DNA from: Pelagibacteraceae bacterium AG-345-F21
GTDB lineage: Bacteria > Pseudomonadota > Alphaproteobacteria > Pelagibacterales > Pelagibacteraceae
NCBI GenBank assembly: GCA_003281795.1
Contig: QCAW01000002.1
Location: 1 to 64,000, forward strand
Reading direction: 5' to 3'
Length of the DNA stretch: 64,000 bases
Shown here one piece after another: positions 8,670 to 16,882 of this stretch. The position numbers were made by a program, and so were the translations under genes. Position 1 is the stretch's first letter. Each line of letters starts with the position of its first letter. Below the pieces are notes generated by a model. That model was not told the DNA's origin, ran no database searches, and saw only the letters and a program-made list of their open reading frames with translations.

Positions 8670-9012
8670 TCAGCAAATGTTTGTTTTTTATAAACAGAAA
8701 ATAAGCTGCAATCTCATAAAAAATATTTAACAAGAAAAATAAGGGTTTGATTTTAAATATTTTAAATAAAAAATTATATTTAGGTACATTTTTCCAAATT
8801 ATCAAAAAAGACTCTGCCCCATCTATTATTTTTCCATCTTGTATAACATGCATTCTACGTAAAAGTTCTTTATATGATTTTGATGTAATTTTTTGAGCTT
8901 CCTCGTTATTTGTAACATCTATCCATTCAACATTATCATCACAGTATTTTTTATAGTGGTTAATCTCTGTTCTACAAATATTACATGAATTATTAAAAAA
9001 AACTTTAACCAT
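8653..9012 (-). CDS. DUF393 (DCC) thioredoxin-like protein
   Basis: The 119-residue protein begins VFFNNSCNICRTEINHYKK, the DCC-family signature with a C-x-x-C pair at residues 10-13, followed by a W-I-D-V segment. A hydrophobic C-terminal stretch is also present. The family is predicted to be thiol-disulfide oxidoreductases. It overlaps the photolyase-related gene upstream by eight bases and the DUF2256 start downstream, so the three are translationally coupled. Its partner proteins are unknown. Confidence 0.85.
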   Translation of the reverse strand: MVKVFFNNSCNICRTEINHYKKYCDDNVEWIDVTNNEEAQKITSKSYKELLRRMHVIQDGKIIDGAESFLIIWKNVPKYNFLFKIFKIKPLFFLLNIFYEIAAYFLFIKNKHLLNDEKK

Positions 9013-10486
9013 TAGTATTTTCTTTTATAAAATTATTTGCTGCCTTAAATATTCGAGTTTTTCTTTCTTTACTCATTTTTTCTGATACTCTAACCATCAT
9101 TGCTAATCTAGGATTTTTCAAAAAAAATTTTTTATTTCTATCAATAAATTTCCAATAAAGCCCGTCCATAACATCACACCATGCACCTTTTTTAAAATGC
9201 ATCATTTTAAGAAAATAGCTAGAACCACATATATAAGGTTTCGTTGCAAAAATTCCACCATCACTGAACAAACCCATCCCATAAACATTGGGTGACATCA
9301 CCCAATCAGATGAGTCAACAAACATTTCCATGAACCATTTATAAACTTGCTTAGGATGAATTTCACAAAGATTCATTATATTTGACAGTATCATTAATCT
9401 TTCAATATGATGGGACCATCCAAAACGTTCAGCGTTTTTAATTGAAAAATCAAGTGGGTCTAAACCAGTAGTTCCATTGTACCAAGTTTTTTTCATTTTA
9501 CGTTTATGATTAAAAAAGTTTGACTTTTCCATTTGACTATCAAAATTTTGATAAATCCCTCTCATAAATTCTCTCCAACCAATAATTTGCCTTACATATC
9601 CTTCAAAAGAATTAATAGGAACTTTTTTTTCTATTTTTTTTAATTTAATTAAAATTTCTTCAGGAGTCAGAAGGCCTAAATTAATTAATGGGCTTAAAGC
9701 ACTGTGAAACATTGTATTTGATTTTTCACTTACAGCGTCTTCATAGTCACCAAATAACTTTATTCGATCATTTAAAAATTCATCTAATTGGTTTTGAGCA
9801 CCTATTCTAGTTGTATGAAACCAAAAATTTTTAGTATTTCCTGGATGATTTTTAAAATTTATTTCAATAAACTTTTTAAGATTTTCAGTATGTTTTGTAT
9901 TTTTTGTTTTGGACATACTTGGTATCTTGATATCTTTAGGAAGTTTTTTACGATTATCTTCATCAAAACTCCACTTGTTACCTTTTGGTTTTCCATCACT
10001 ATTCATTAGAATATTTAGTTTCGTTCTAATTATTTTATAAAAATTTGCCATAAAGGGTTTTTTGTATTTAGATAGATAATCTTTAAATTCTTTTCTTGTG
10101 GTAAGAAACATAGGGGTATTAATTTGATTTATCTTGACGTTCAATTTTTTTAGTGAAAAAAAAATCTTTTTTTCAAAAGACTTATCCTCAATTTCAAAAA
10201 AACTTACTTCCCTTATTTTCATATCTCTTATAACTTTTTCTAGTTTTTTTTCATAAGAAGTTTTAAATTTTGTGTTTAAATTGTCGTAAATTATTTTATA
10301 ATTTTTTGAAGCTAGTTCATCCTTGAATGATCTCATTGAAGATAGGAAGAGTAGTATCTTTAATTTATGATGTTTTTCATATGTGCAAAGCTCATAATCC
10401 TCAGCCATATAAAAAGTATGATCTTTATAGTTTTTAAAGTACTGTGGATTAAATAATTGATTTCCTAGAATAATAAAAAGCTTCAT
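9005..10486 (-). CDS. Cryptochrome/photolyase-related protein (FeS-BCP / COG3046 family)
   Basis: The protein has 493 residues using the ATG at 10486; a TTG at 10495 would add three. The N-terminal antenna-like domain begins LFIILGNQLFNPQYF. The flavin-binding helical domain contains EGYVRQIIGWREFMRGIY, SHHIERLMILSNIMNLC, and the highly conserved DWVMSPNVYGMG.FSDGG block. Relatives such as PhrB repair (6-4) photoproducts using FAD, a lumazine antenna and a 4Fe-4S cluster. Of the four cluster cysteines, the CxxC pair expected between KPYICG and the final C.....LYW appears to be absent, so the cluster is probably missing. It heads the operon with DUF393 and DUF2256 and is divergent from an SDR. 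Confidence 0.85.
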   Translation of the reverse strand: MKLFIILGNQLFNPQYFKNYKDHTFYMAEDYELCTYEKHHKLKILLFLSSMRSFKDELASKNYKIIYDNLNTKFKTSYEKKLEKVIRDMKIREVSFFEIEDKSFEKKIFFSLKKLNVKINQINTPMFLTTRKEFKDYLSKYKKPFMANFYKIIRTKLNILMNSDGKPKGNKWSFDEDNRKKLPKDIKIPSMSKTKNTKHTENLKKFIEINFKNHPGNTKNFWFHTTRIGAQNQLDEFLNDRIKLFGDYEDAVSEKSNTMFHSALSPLINLGLLTPEEILIKLKKIEKKVPINSFEGYVRQIIGWREFMRGIYQNFDSQMEKSNFFNHKRKMKKTWYNGTTGLDPLDFSIKNAERFGWSHHIERLMILSNIMNLCEIHPKQVYKWFMEMFVDSSDWVMSPNVYGMGLFSDGGIFATKPYICGSSYFLKMMHFKKGAWCDVMDGLYWKFIDRNKKFFLKNPRLAMMVRVSEKMSKERKTRIFKAANNFIKENTNG

Positions 10487-10571
10487 ATAAGCCAAATTAT
10501 ATAACTTTTAGAGGAAATAAACGCGTCATTATTTGCCTATTCATTTCAAGAAATAGTGTTAAATAAACATT

Positions 10572-11282
10572 ATGAAAAAATTAATTCTTGGTGCAACAGG
10601 GTCAATTGGGTCTTCATTAGCTAAAAAAATAGTAGCTGACGGGGGAGAAGTCCATCTTGCTGGCAGAGACGAGTCAAGTTTATCCGAACTAGCCTCAGAG
10701 TTAAACTCCACTTTTACAACTTGTGATGTATTAGAAGAAAACTATTCTGATAAAATTTTTAGTGATTTAGGAGAGACTCCAATAAATGGTTTAGCATATT
10801 GCGTTGGGTCGATAGATTTAAAACCTCTCAAATTAACAAAAAAAAGTGATTACTTGCAGTCATTTAGTTTAAATTTGATTTCAGCAACTGAAGTTATAAG
10901 AAGAGGTTCTGATAGTTTAAAACAAAACAAAGGTTCAATAGTTTTATTTTCCACAGTAGCTGTAAGAAGAGGATTTACAAATCATAGTATTGTTGCATCT
11001 GCTAAAGGAGCGTTGGAGGGACTTACAGTATCTTTAGCTGCGGAATTTGCGCCTAATATTAGAGTTAATTGTATAGCCCCAAGTATATCAAAATCTAAAA
11101 TTGCAAATTTTATTTTAAAAAATGAAAAAATGGCAGACAGCATAGCAAAAATGCACCCGCTTAAAAGAGTAGGTGAGGGAAACGACTCAGCGTCAGTAGC
11201 AAATTTTTTATTAAGTGATAACAGCTCATGGATAACAGGGCAAATCCTAGGTGTAGACGGAGGCCGATCATCTTTAACTTAG
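10572..11282 (+). CDS. Short-chain dehydrogenase/reductase
   Basis: This 236-residue SDR has the cofactor motif LGATGSIGSSLAKKI at the N-terminus, NGLAYCVGSI in place of the usual NNAG, and an end motif WITGQILGVDGGRSS. Where the catalytic Tyr-x-x-x-Lys is expected, the sequence reads SIVASAKGALEG, so the Lys is kept but Tyr is replaced by a non-aromatic residue. Catalytic competence is therefore uncertain; several bacterial SDRs near photolyases show the same change. It lies divergent from the photolyase-related operon. Confidence 0.75.
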   Translation: MKKLILGATGSIGSSLAKKIVADGGEVHLAGRDESSLSELASELNSTFTTCDVLEENYSDKIFSDLGETPINGLAYCVGSIDLKPLKLTKKSDYLQSFSLNLISATEVIRRGSDSLKQNKGSIVLFSTVAVRRGFTNHSIVASAKGALEGLTVSLAAEFAPNIRVNCIAPSISKSKIANFILKNEKMADSIAKMHPLKRVGEGNDSASVANFLLSDNSSWITGQILGVDGGRSSLT

Positions 11283-11284
11283 AT

Positions 11285-11767
11285 ATGAAAAAAATAATTT
11301 ACATAATTTTAATAACATTAATTCCACAATTTGTATATGCCGCAGGCAACGGGGGTTCAGATGAAAGTAAATCTGAATATTTTAAAGATGCAAAAAAATT
11401 AGTTAAGAGAGCTGGTAAATTAGAAAAAAAAGAAAAAATTGATAAAGCCAAACAACTTTATTCTCAAGCTTTCGAAAAATTAGAAAAAGCATATTCATCA
11501 GATAAAAACAATCCAGATATTTTAAATTATATGGGTTATACTTCTAGAAAAACTGGTAATTTTGAGTTAGCTGAAAAATTTTATTTAACAGGTCTAAGTA
11601 TTAAACCAGATCATAATGGTATTAATGAATATCTTGGTGAATTATATGTTCAAACTAATCGTATTGATAAAGCTAAAGAAAGACTAGATGTTTTAAAAAA
11701 TTGCAACTGTGATGAGTTTAGTGAACTTGAGTTAATTATAAAGACTAGAGGCACAAAAATTTATTAA
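11285..11767 (+). CDS. Periplasmic tetratricopeptide-repeat protein
   Basis: The start at 11285 gives 160 residues with a clean signal peptide (cleavage near FVYAAG). The open frame further upstream is inside the preceding SDR gene. The mature region is a set of TPR helices: KQLYSQAFEKLEKAYSSDKNNPDILNYMGY, then FELAEKFYLTGLSIKPDHNGINEYLGELYVQ. TPRs scaffold protein complexes; the partner is unknown. It converges on the DUF2237 gene with a four-base overlap. Confidence 0.8.
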   Translation: MKKIIYIILITLIPQFVYAAGNGGSDESKSEYFKDAKKLVKRAGKLEKKEKIDKAKQLYSQAFEKLEKAYSSDKNNPDILNYMGYTSRKTGNFELAEKFYLTGLSIKPDHNGINEYLGELYVQTNRIDKAKERLDVLKNCNCDEFSELELIIKTRGTKIY

Positions 11768-12141
11768 GAAACGTCTAAAGCAAATTTTTTTAACTTTTCA
11801 ATCGGGATAAGATCTAAAGTTTTTATGTTAGTCTTCTTCAAGTAAATAGAGCAAGCTACATTTTCCTCTAGAGCTCTAGCGTACCATGTAGCACAAAGAC
11901 ACCAACTATCTCCATCTTTAAGACCAGGGAATCCAAATTCTGGATGAGGTGTAATTAAGTCATTTCCAACTTTTTTTGACCAAGTTAAAAATTCATTAGT
12001 AACTTTTGCACATACCGTATGAACACCCCGATCTTTATTATCTGTATTACAACATCCATCTCTTAGCCATCCGGTTAGCGGATCATTAGAACAGGCTTCT
12101 AAAGGTTCTCCGAAAACATTCTTTTGTTTTTCTTTGTTCAT
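11764..12141 (-). CDS. DUF2237 (COG3651) family protein
   Basis: The 125-residue protein matches DUF2237: KNVFGEPLEACSNDPLTGWLRDG.CNT...GVHTVCA near the N-terminus and the DSWCLCATWYARAL segment (about 80-95). It carries several conserved cysteines but has no assigned function. It is commonly found next to photolyase genes in marine bacteria, in line with this neighbourhood. It lies 14 bases downstream of hisI on the same strand and probably shares its transcript. Confidence 0.85.
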   Translation of the reverse strand: MNKEKQKNVFGEPLEACSNDPLTGWLRDGCCNTDNKDRGVHTVCAKVTNEFLTWSKKVGNDLITPHPEFGFPGLKDGDSWCLCATWYARALEENVACSIYLKKTNIKTLDLIPIEKLKKFALDVS

Positions 12142-12155
12142 TTATTTGTACTATT

Positions 12156-12623
12156 TTACAATTTAGTTGGATTAGGTTGATCTTTATAAACTATTTCTGG
12201 ATCAAATTTTTTTTCCTTTTCTTTAAATTCCAATTTAATTTCTTCAGAATTATTTATTTTACCTAATGGAATAGATCTATAAAAGCATGATTTGTAACCA
12301 ACGTGGCAGCTAGCTCCATCTCCAATGTTTACTGTCATCCATAAAGCATCTTGATCGTCATCTATTCTGATATCTACTACTTTCTGAACGAAACCACTTG
12401 TTTTTCCTTTATGCCATAAAGCATTTCTTGATCTACTCCAATAACAAGCCTCTTTATTTTCAATAGTAATTTTTAAAGCTTCTTCATTCATGTAACCATG
12501 CATTAGAACTTCTCCTGATTTATGGTCAGTAGTAATTACAGGAATAAGACCTTTGTCATCAAATTTTGGGGAAAGAAATTTTCCTTCTTCTACCTCAAAA
12601 ACACTCTCTCTTTTTTTAAACAT
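12156..12623 (-). CDS. hisI: Phosphoribosyl-AMP cyclohydrolase
   Basis: HisI opens the purine ring of phosphoribosyl-AMP in the third step of histidine synthesis. The zinc and active-site motifs are clear: VLMHGYMNEEAL, CYWSRSRNALWHKGKTSG and GASCHVGYKSCFY. I chose the ATG at 12623 (155 residues) because a start at 12665 would leave only nine bases to the divergent folE start; the longer form cannot be excluded. There is no fused HisE domain, so phosphoribosyl-ATP pyrophosphatase must be elsewhere. It sits away from any other his genes. Confidence 0.9.
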   Translation of the reverse strand: MFKKRESVFEVEEGKFLSPKFDDKGLIPVITTDHKSGEVLMHGYMNEEALKITIENKEACYWSRSRNALWHKGKTSGFVQKVVDIRIDDDQDALWMTVNIGDGASCHVGYKSCFYRSIPLGKINNSEEIKLEFKEKEKKFDPEIVYKDQPNPTKL

Positions 12624-12674
12624 GGGCGTAAAATAGTGAAAAAAAGACAAAATAGCAATTTGCATTAATGAAAT

Positions 12675-13304
12675 ATGTCCTATAAAAATGAGCGCTATAT
12701 GAAATTAGTTAAAGACATTGGTAAATCAGGTCAAAAAAAACCAGAAGTTACTGATAAACAAGCTGAAGAGGCTTTTAGAACTATATTAACTTGGATAGGA
12801 GAAGATCCCAACCGAGAAGGATTATTGGAAACTCCAAAAAGAGTAGTAAAGGCTTTTAAAGAATATTTTAAAGGCTATCATCAAGATGCAAGTACGGATT
12901 TATTAAAAACGTTTGGAGATGTAGAAGGTTATGACGATATGGTTGTGGAGAAAAACATAACTTTAGAAAGTCATTGCGAACACCATATGGCTCCGATTAT
13001 AGGAGTTGCACATGTGGCTTATATCCCAAATAAAAAAGTTGTAGGCTTAAGCAAACTTGCAAGAACTGTGGAAGTTTTTTCAAAAAGATTACAAACCCAA
13101 GAAAGACTTACAATGCAGATTGCTAAAACTTTAATGGCTGCTCTTGATGCAAAAGGGGTTGCAGTAACTATTGATGCTGCGCACCAGTGTATGACGATGA
13201 GAGGCATAAAAAAAGAAAAAGCTACAACTGTTACAAATTATTATTTGGGTACTTTTAAAGAAGATCTTAGTTATCAGAATAGATATTTAAGATATATAGC
13301 TTAA
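12675..13304 (+). CDS. folE: GTP cyclohydrolase I
   Basis: FolE converts GTP to dihydroneopterin triphosphate, the entry to folate and pterin synthesis. The 209-residue protein has the zinc-binding ESHCEHHMAPIIG and AHQCMTMRGI motifs and the GLSKLARTVEVFSKRLQTQERLT signature. In several bacteria a folE copy belongs to light-induced photolyase clusters, where it may supply pterin or folate antenna cofactor; the setting here allows that but does not prove it. It is divergent from hisI and followed after three bases by an oxidoreductase. Confidence 0.95.
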   Translation: MSYKNERYMKLVKDIGKSGQKKPEVTDKQAEEAFRTILTWIGEDPNREGLLETPKRVVKAFKEYFKGYHQDASTDLLKTFGDVEGYDDMVVEKNITLESHCEHHMAPIIGVAHVAYIPNKKVVGLSKLARTVEVFSKRLQTQERLTMQIAKTLMAALDAKGVAVTIDAAHQCMTMRGIKKEKATTVTNYYLGTFKEDLSYQNRYLRYIA

Positions 13305-13307
13305 TAA

Positions 13308-14309
13308 ATGTCTGACAAATTCAAAGCAGTTGTAATTGATAATCAAAACGAAAAATTTACTAGAGAAATAAAAGAAATAAGTAAAAGTGATTTAAAAGAT
13401 GGAAGTGTTTTAATTAAAGTAGATTATTCAAGCTTAAATTATAAAGACGCACTTATTTTGAATAATGGTGGAAAAATTGTAAGAAAATTTCCTTTTGTTC
13501 CTGGAATAGATTTCTCTGGAAAAATTGTAGAGAGCGAAGACTCTAAATTTAAAAAAGACGAAAATATAATTTTAACAGGATTTAGAGTGGGTGAAGCGTA
13601 CTTTGGAGGTTTTTCACAATATGCAAAAGTTGATCCAAATTTTTTAATTAAAACTCCAAAAGAATTAGATAATAAAAAAACTATGATGCTAGGAACTGCA
13701 GGCTTCACAGCTTTGCAATGCGCTTTTGCAATAAAAGCAAGAGAAGAACTTTTATTAGGAGAAAAAGTAAAAGACGTTTTAGTAACAGGTTCCACAGGTG
13801 GTGTGGGAAGCATAGCAGTGATGGTGTTATCAAAAATGGGTTATAACGTGCATGCTGTTACGGGAAAAAAAGATAAAAATGATTATCTTAAAGATTTAGG
13901 TGCAAAAAACATAATTGATAGAAAAGAATTTGAAGGTGAAAGCAAATTGCTTGAAAAAGGAATGTGGGACGGAGTAGTTGATACCGTAGGAGGAGCTGCG
14001 TTAACTAAAATCTTTGCACAAGTAAAACCTAATGGAATAGTAGCAGCTTGCGGAAATGCAGGAGGAATTAAAATTAATACAACTGTAATGCCTTTCATTA
14101 TCAGAGGGGTTAAATTATGGGGAATCGATTCTTCTGGAGCATCAATTAAAAGAAGAGAATTTTTATGGAACGAAGCAGCAAAACTTGTAGATTTTGATAA
14201 AATTCAATCATTCACAAAAGAACTATCATTTAATGACCTTTTGGAAACTTTCCCCAAATTATTGAAGGGCGAGTTCTTTGGAAGAGCTATAGTAAATCCA
14301 AATAAATAA
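13308..14309 (+). CDS. acuI: YhdH/YhfP (AcuI) family NADPH-dependent acrylyl-CoA reductase-like protein
   Basis: This 333-residue medium-chain reductase has no structural-zinc cysteines. NYKDALILNNGGKI and FPFVPGIDFSGKI lie in the N-terminal domain, GTAGFTALQCAFAI in the middle, and the nucleotide motif VTGSTGGVGSIAVMVLSKMGYNV (about 163-185) after it. The MPFIIRG..LWGIDS segment is typical of YhdH/AcuI. AcuI reduces toxic acryloyl-CoA to propionyl-CoA, important when DMSP is cleaved, a common activity in SAR11. No DMSP lyase is in the window, so the physiological role is inferred from family only. Confidence 0.8.
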   Translation: MSDKFKAVVIDNQNEKFTREIKEISKSDLKDGSVLIKVDYSSLNYKDALILNNGGKIVRKFPFVPGIDFSGKIVESEDSKFKKDENIILTGFRVGEAYFGGFSQYAKVDPNFLIKTPKELDNKKTMMLGTAGFTALQCAFAIKAREELLLGEKVKDVLVTGSTGGVGSIAVMVLSKMGYNVHAVTGKKDKNDYLKDLGAKNIIDRKEFEGESKLLEKGMWDGVVDTVGGAALTKIFAQVKPNGIVAACGNAGGIKINTTVMPFIIRGVKLWGIDSSGASIKRREFLWNEAAKLVDFDKIQSFTKELSFNDLLETFPKLLKGEFFGRAIVNPNK

Positions 14310-14324
14310 ACTATAATTCACATT

Positions 14325-15215
14325 ATGGACTGGGATAAATTAAAGATTTTTCATACTGTTGCAGAAGCTTCAAGTTTTACAAAAGCCTCAACTATTTTGA
14401 ATTTGAGTCAATCTGCCATTAGTAGACAAATCCAGGCGTTAGAAAATGACCTAAAAGTCCAGCTTTTTGAAAGACATGCAAGAGGACTAGTTTTAACGGA
14501 AAATGGAGAATATTTATTCAAATCAGCCCATGAAGTTATTTCTAAATTAAAAGACGTCGAGTCAAATTTAAGTGGAGGTAAAGACAAGTTAGATGGCAAA
14601 CTAACAGTAACCACGGTTGTAAGTTTTGGAACTACATGGTTAACCCCTCGTATAAAAGAATTTATGGATTTAAATCCAGGAATAGAAGTTGAACTTATAT
14701 TTGATGACAAAGAATTAGATTTAAGCACGCGTCAAGCTGATGTAGGTATTTGGATGAGGAGACCAAAACAACTTAATTATATTCAAAAAAAATTTGTTGA
14801 TTTTAATTACCATATCTATGGCTCAAATGAATATTTACAAAAAAATGGATATTTAAAAACAGTTAAAGATTTAAATAATCATAAATTTATTACCTACGGA
14901 CGTGGTGCACCATCTCCAGTATATAATCCTGACTGGGTTTTAAAGCTTGGTATAAAAGATAACAAAAAAAGAAAATCAGTTATGAAAGTAAATAGCGTTT
15001 ATGGCTTATTGTTAGCAGTTCAAAGCGGTGTAGGCTTAGCTGCACTTCCCGATTATATAGTTCATAATATTCCAAACTTGACAAAAGTTTTACCAAATGA
15101 GGTAGGTAAACCAACGGAAACACATTTTGTTTACCCTTCATCTTTAAAAAATGTAGCTAGATTAACCGCTTTCAGGAATTTTATTTTTAGCAAGGTGAAT
15201 GAATGGAAATTTTAA
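14325..15215 (+). CDS. LysR family transcriptional regulator
   Basis: The 296-residue protein has a typical LysR N-terminal winged helix-turn-helix: FHTVAEASSFTKAST.LNLSQSAISRQIQALE, then LFERHARGLVLTENGE. A LysR substrate-binding domain follows from about residue 90. Its effector is unknown. It starts 15 bases after acuI and its 3' end overlaps rseP by 13 bases, so it is probably co-transcribed with both, which does not reveal a specific target. Confidence 0.9.
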   Translation: MDWDKLKIFHTVAEASSFTKASTILNLSQSAISRQIQALENDLKVQLFERHARGLVLTENGEYLFKSAHEVISKLKDVESNLSGGKDKLDGKLTVTTVVSFGTTWLTPRIKEFMDLNPGIEVELIFDDKELDLSTRQADVGIWMRRPKQLNYIQKKFVDFNYHIYGSNEYLQKNGYLKTVKDLNNHKFITYGRGAPSPVYNPDWVLKLGIKDNKKRKSVMKVNSVYGLLLAVQSGVGLAALPDYIVHNIPNLTKVLPNEVGKPTETHFVYPSSLKNVARLTAFRNFIFSKVNEWKF

Positions 15216-16318
15216 GTTTTATAGTTCCCTTTTTAATTCTGCTTACTGTTGTAGTATTTGTACATGAGTATGGACATTATTATTTTGCAAAAAAATATGG
15301 TGTAGGTGTAACAGATTTTTCTATTGGTTTTGGAAAAGAAATATTTGGTTTTTTTGATAAATCTGGGACTAGGTGGAAATTTTGTTTAATTCCTTTAGGT
15401 GGTTACGTTAAGTTTTTTGGTGATAGAAATGTTTTTAGTCAGGCAGAACAAGAAAGTTTATTAAAACAATATAGCGAGCAAGATCAAAAAAAACTTTTTG
15501 TTGTTAAGCCTCTTTACCAAAGATCTTTAATTGTTGCTGCAGGGCCCTTTGCGAATTTTATTTTAGCGATTTTTATTTTTACTTTTATTTATATGTTTGC
15601 CGGCAAAGATTTTACACCTGCCCAAATACAGGAAGTACAAGAAAATAGTCCTGCATTTAGCTCTGGTATAAAAAGTGGAGACATAATTCTATCAATTAAT
15701 GATAATAAAGTTAAAAGTATTTTAGAAGTTTCAACCTATATAAATACTTCTACAACAGATGATATTAAAATTAAAATTTTGCGAAATAACGAAGAAATTT
15801 CTAAAATAGTAAAAACAAAAATCATTAAAAGCACCGACTCCTTAGGAAATAAAATAAATAAAAAAGTAATCGGAATTAAGATTTCACCTCCTAATAATGA
15901 ATTTAATAGAGAAAAATTAGGTCCAGCTAAAGCTTTATTTTATGGGGTTAAAGAAACATGGTTTGTAATTCAATCATCATTTGATTTTGTTATTTCCTTG
16001 TTTAAAGGCAAAGGGGACACTACTCAGCTGGGCGGTCCTATTAAAATAGCCAAAATAACAGGTCAAGTATCTCAGTTAGGGTTTGTAGCTTTTTTAAGTA
16101 TAATGGCTTATATTTCAATCAGTCTCGGTTTTATAAATCTTTTTCCAATCCCAATGTTAGATGGTGGACATTTAATGTTTTACACTTTTGAAAAAATTTT
16201 GGGACGTCCTTTAACTCAAAAAACTCAAGAGGGATTTTTTCGAATCGGTCTTTTTCTGCTATTATCTCTAATGCTCTTCACAACAGTTAATGATTTAAAG
16301 GATTTAGGCTTATTTTAA
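15203..16318 (+). CDS. rseP: Site-2 membrane metalloprotease RseP
   Basis: This intramembrane protease cleaves anti-sigma factors and leftover signal peptides. The zinc motif HEYGH is at residues 21-25 within the first helix, FCLIPLGGYVKFFGD follows, one PDZ domain (about 140-200) precedes the last helices, and the second metal motif is PIPMLDGGHL. At 371 residues it carries a single PDZ domain, shorter than the two-PDZ E. coli protein. It lacks its usual dxr/bamA neighbours here, being linked to a LysR gene and HU. Confidence 0.92.
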   Translation: MEILSFIVPFLILLTVVVFVHEYGHYYFAKKYGVGVTDFSIGFGKEIFGFFDKSGTRWKFCLIPLGGYVKFFGDRNVFSQAEQESLLKQYSEQDQKKLFVVKPLYQRSLIVAAGPFANFILAIFIFTFIYMFAGKDFTPAQIQEVQENSPAFSSGIKSGDIILSINDNKVKSILEVSTYINTSTTDDIKIKILRNNEEISKIVKTKIIKSTDSLGNKINKKVIGIKISPPNNEFNREKLGPAKALFYGVKETWFVIQSSFDFVISLFKGKGDTTQLGGPIKIAKITGQVSQLGFVAFLSIMAYISISLGFINLFPIPMLDGGHLMFYTFEKILGRPLTQKTQEGFFRIGLFLLLSLMLFTTVNDLKDLGLF

Positions 16319-16334
16319 GCCATTTTTTTAGGCC

Positions 16335-16431
16335 AAAAAAACCAATAAATTCAACGTTTTTTGATCATACAATATATTGTGTATATATATACGTGAAACA
16401 CTAAAATAATGTTGATTTTATTGGATTTTTG
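16335..16431. repeat. Long imperfect inverted repeat with nested palindromes upstream of hup
   Basis: The arms at about 16335-16358 and 16408-16431 are near-complementary over some 24 bases; the core CCAATAAATTCAAC at 16342 pairs with GTTGATTTTATTGG at 16411. Between them lie two adjacent perfect 12-base palindromes, ACAATATATTGT (16369-16380) and GTATATATATAC (16381-16392). The block sits between rseP and hup. It could be a regulator-binding array for hup, a bidirectional terminator, or a cruciform-forming element. Confidence 0.6.
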
Positions 16432-16463
16432 TTGAGATTATAACTTAACCATAAGGGGCAAAA

Positions 16464-16739
16464 ATGAACAAAAAACAACTAGTAGCAAAAATATCGTCCA
16501 CACTGGGTCAAAGTAAGGCTGATGCCGAAAGAACTTTCGACTCAATAACGACTATAATTTTAGATGCTTTGAAAAATGACGATACTGTTAAAATAGCTGG
16601 ATTTGGTACTTATAAAGTAGCAAAAAGAAAGGCTAGAGTGGGCAGAAATCCAAGAACTGGAGAGTCAATTCAAATTGCAGCATCTCAAAAAGTTAAGTTT
16701 TTACCCGCTAAAAGCTTAAAAGAAATGTTTAATAGATAA
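16464..16739 (+). CDS. hup: HU family DNA-binding protein
   Basis: The 91-residue histone-like protein begins MNKKQLVAKISSTLGQSKADAE. It has the beta-arm signature FGTYKVAKRKARVGRNPRTGESI (about 46-68) and ends with the usual KFLPAKSLK.M. HU bends and compacts DNA as a dimer. An AAGGGG ribosome site precedes the ATG, a relatively strong one for this genome, in keeping with high expression. Its own promoter region holds the inverted repeat described upstream, and a hairpin follows the stop. Confidence 0.95.
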   Translation: MNKKQLVAKISSTLGQSKADAERTFDSITTIILDALKNDDTVKIAGFGTYKVAKRKARVGRNPRTGESIQIAASQKVKFLPAKSLKEMFNR

Positions 16740-16749
16740 ACGTCTTCTT

Positions 16750-16782
16750 AGCCCTTGGTCATAAATATAATGGTCAAGGGCT
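16750..16782 (+). terminator. Hairpin after hup
   Basis: A perfect 8-bp stem AGCCCTTG / CAAGGGCT with a 17-base loop begins 10 bases after the hup stop; flanking CTTC and GAAG can extend it. There is no uridine run after it, so it may stabilise the mRNA 3' end or act with Rho rather than terminate intrinsically. Confidence 0.5.
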
Positions 16783-16882
16783 GAAGTACTTGCAAAAAAT
16801 GCATAGCTAAATTTAGCATAAATCAATTCTTAAACATCACTAATTCTCTATAACAAACTCTTAAATTAACAAGGGAGTTTTT

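Noticed and set aside
13439-13813. Antisense open frame opposite acuI
   Set aside because: A mirror of the coding strand with no ribosome site or recognisable domain; acuI is clearly the real gene.
16806-16817. GCTAAATTTAGC palindrome upstream of the first amt as a nitrogen-regulator site
   Set aside because: The symmetry is real, but it does not match an NtrC or other nitrogen-operator pattern I know and is easily reached by chance in AT-rich DNA.
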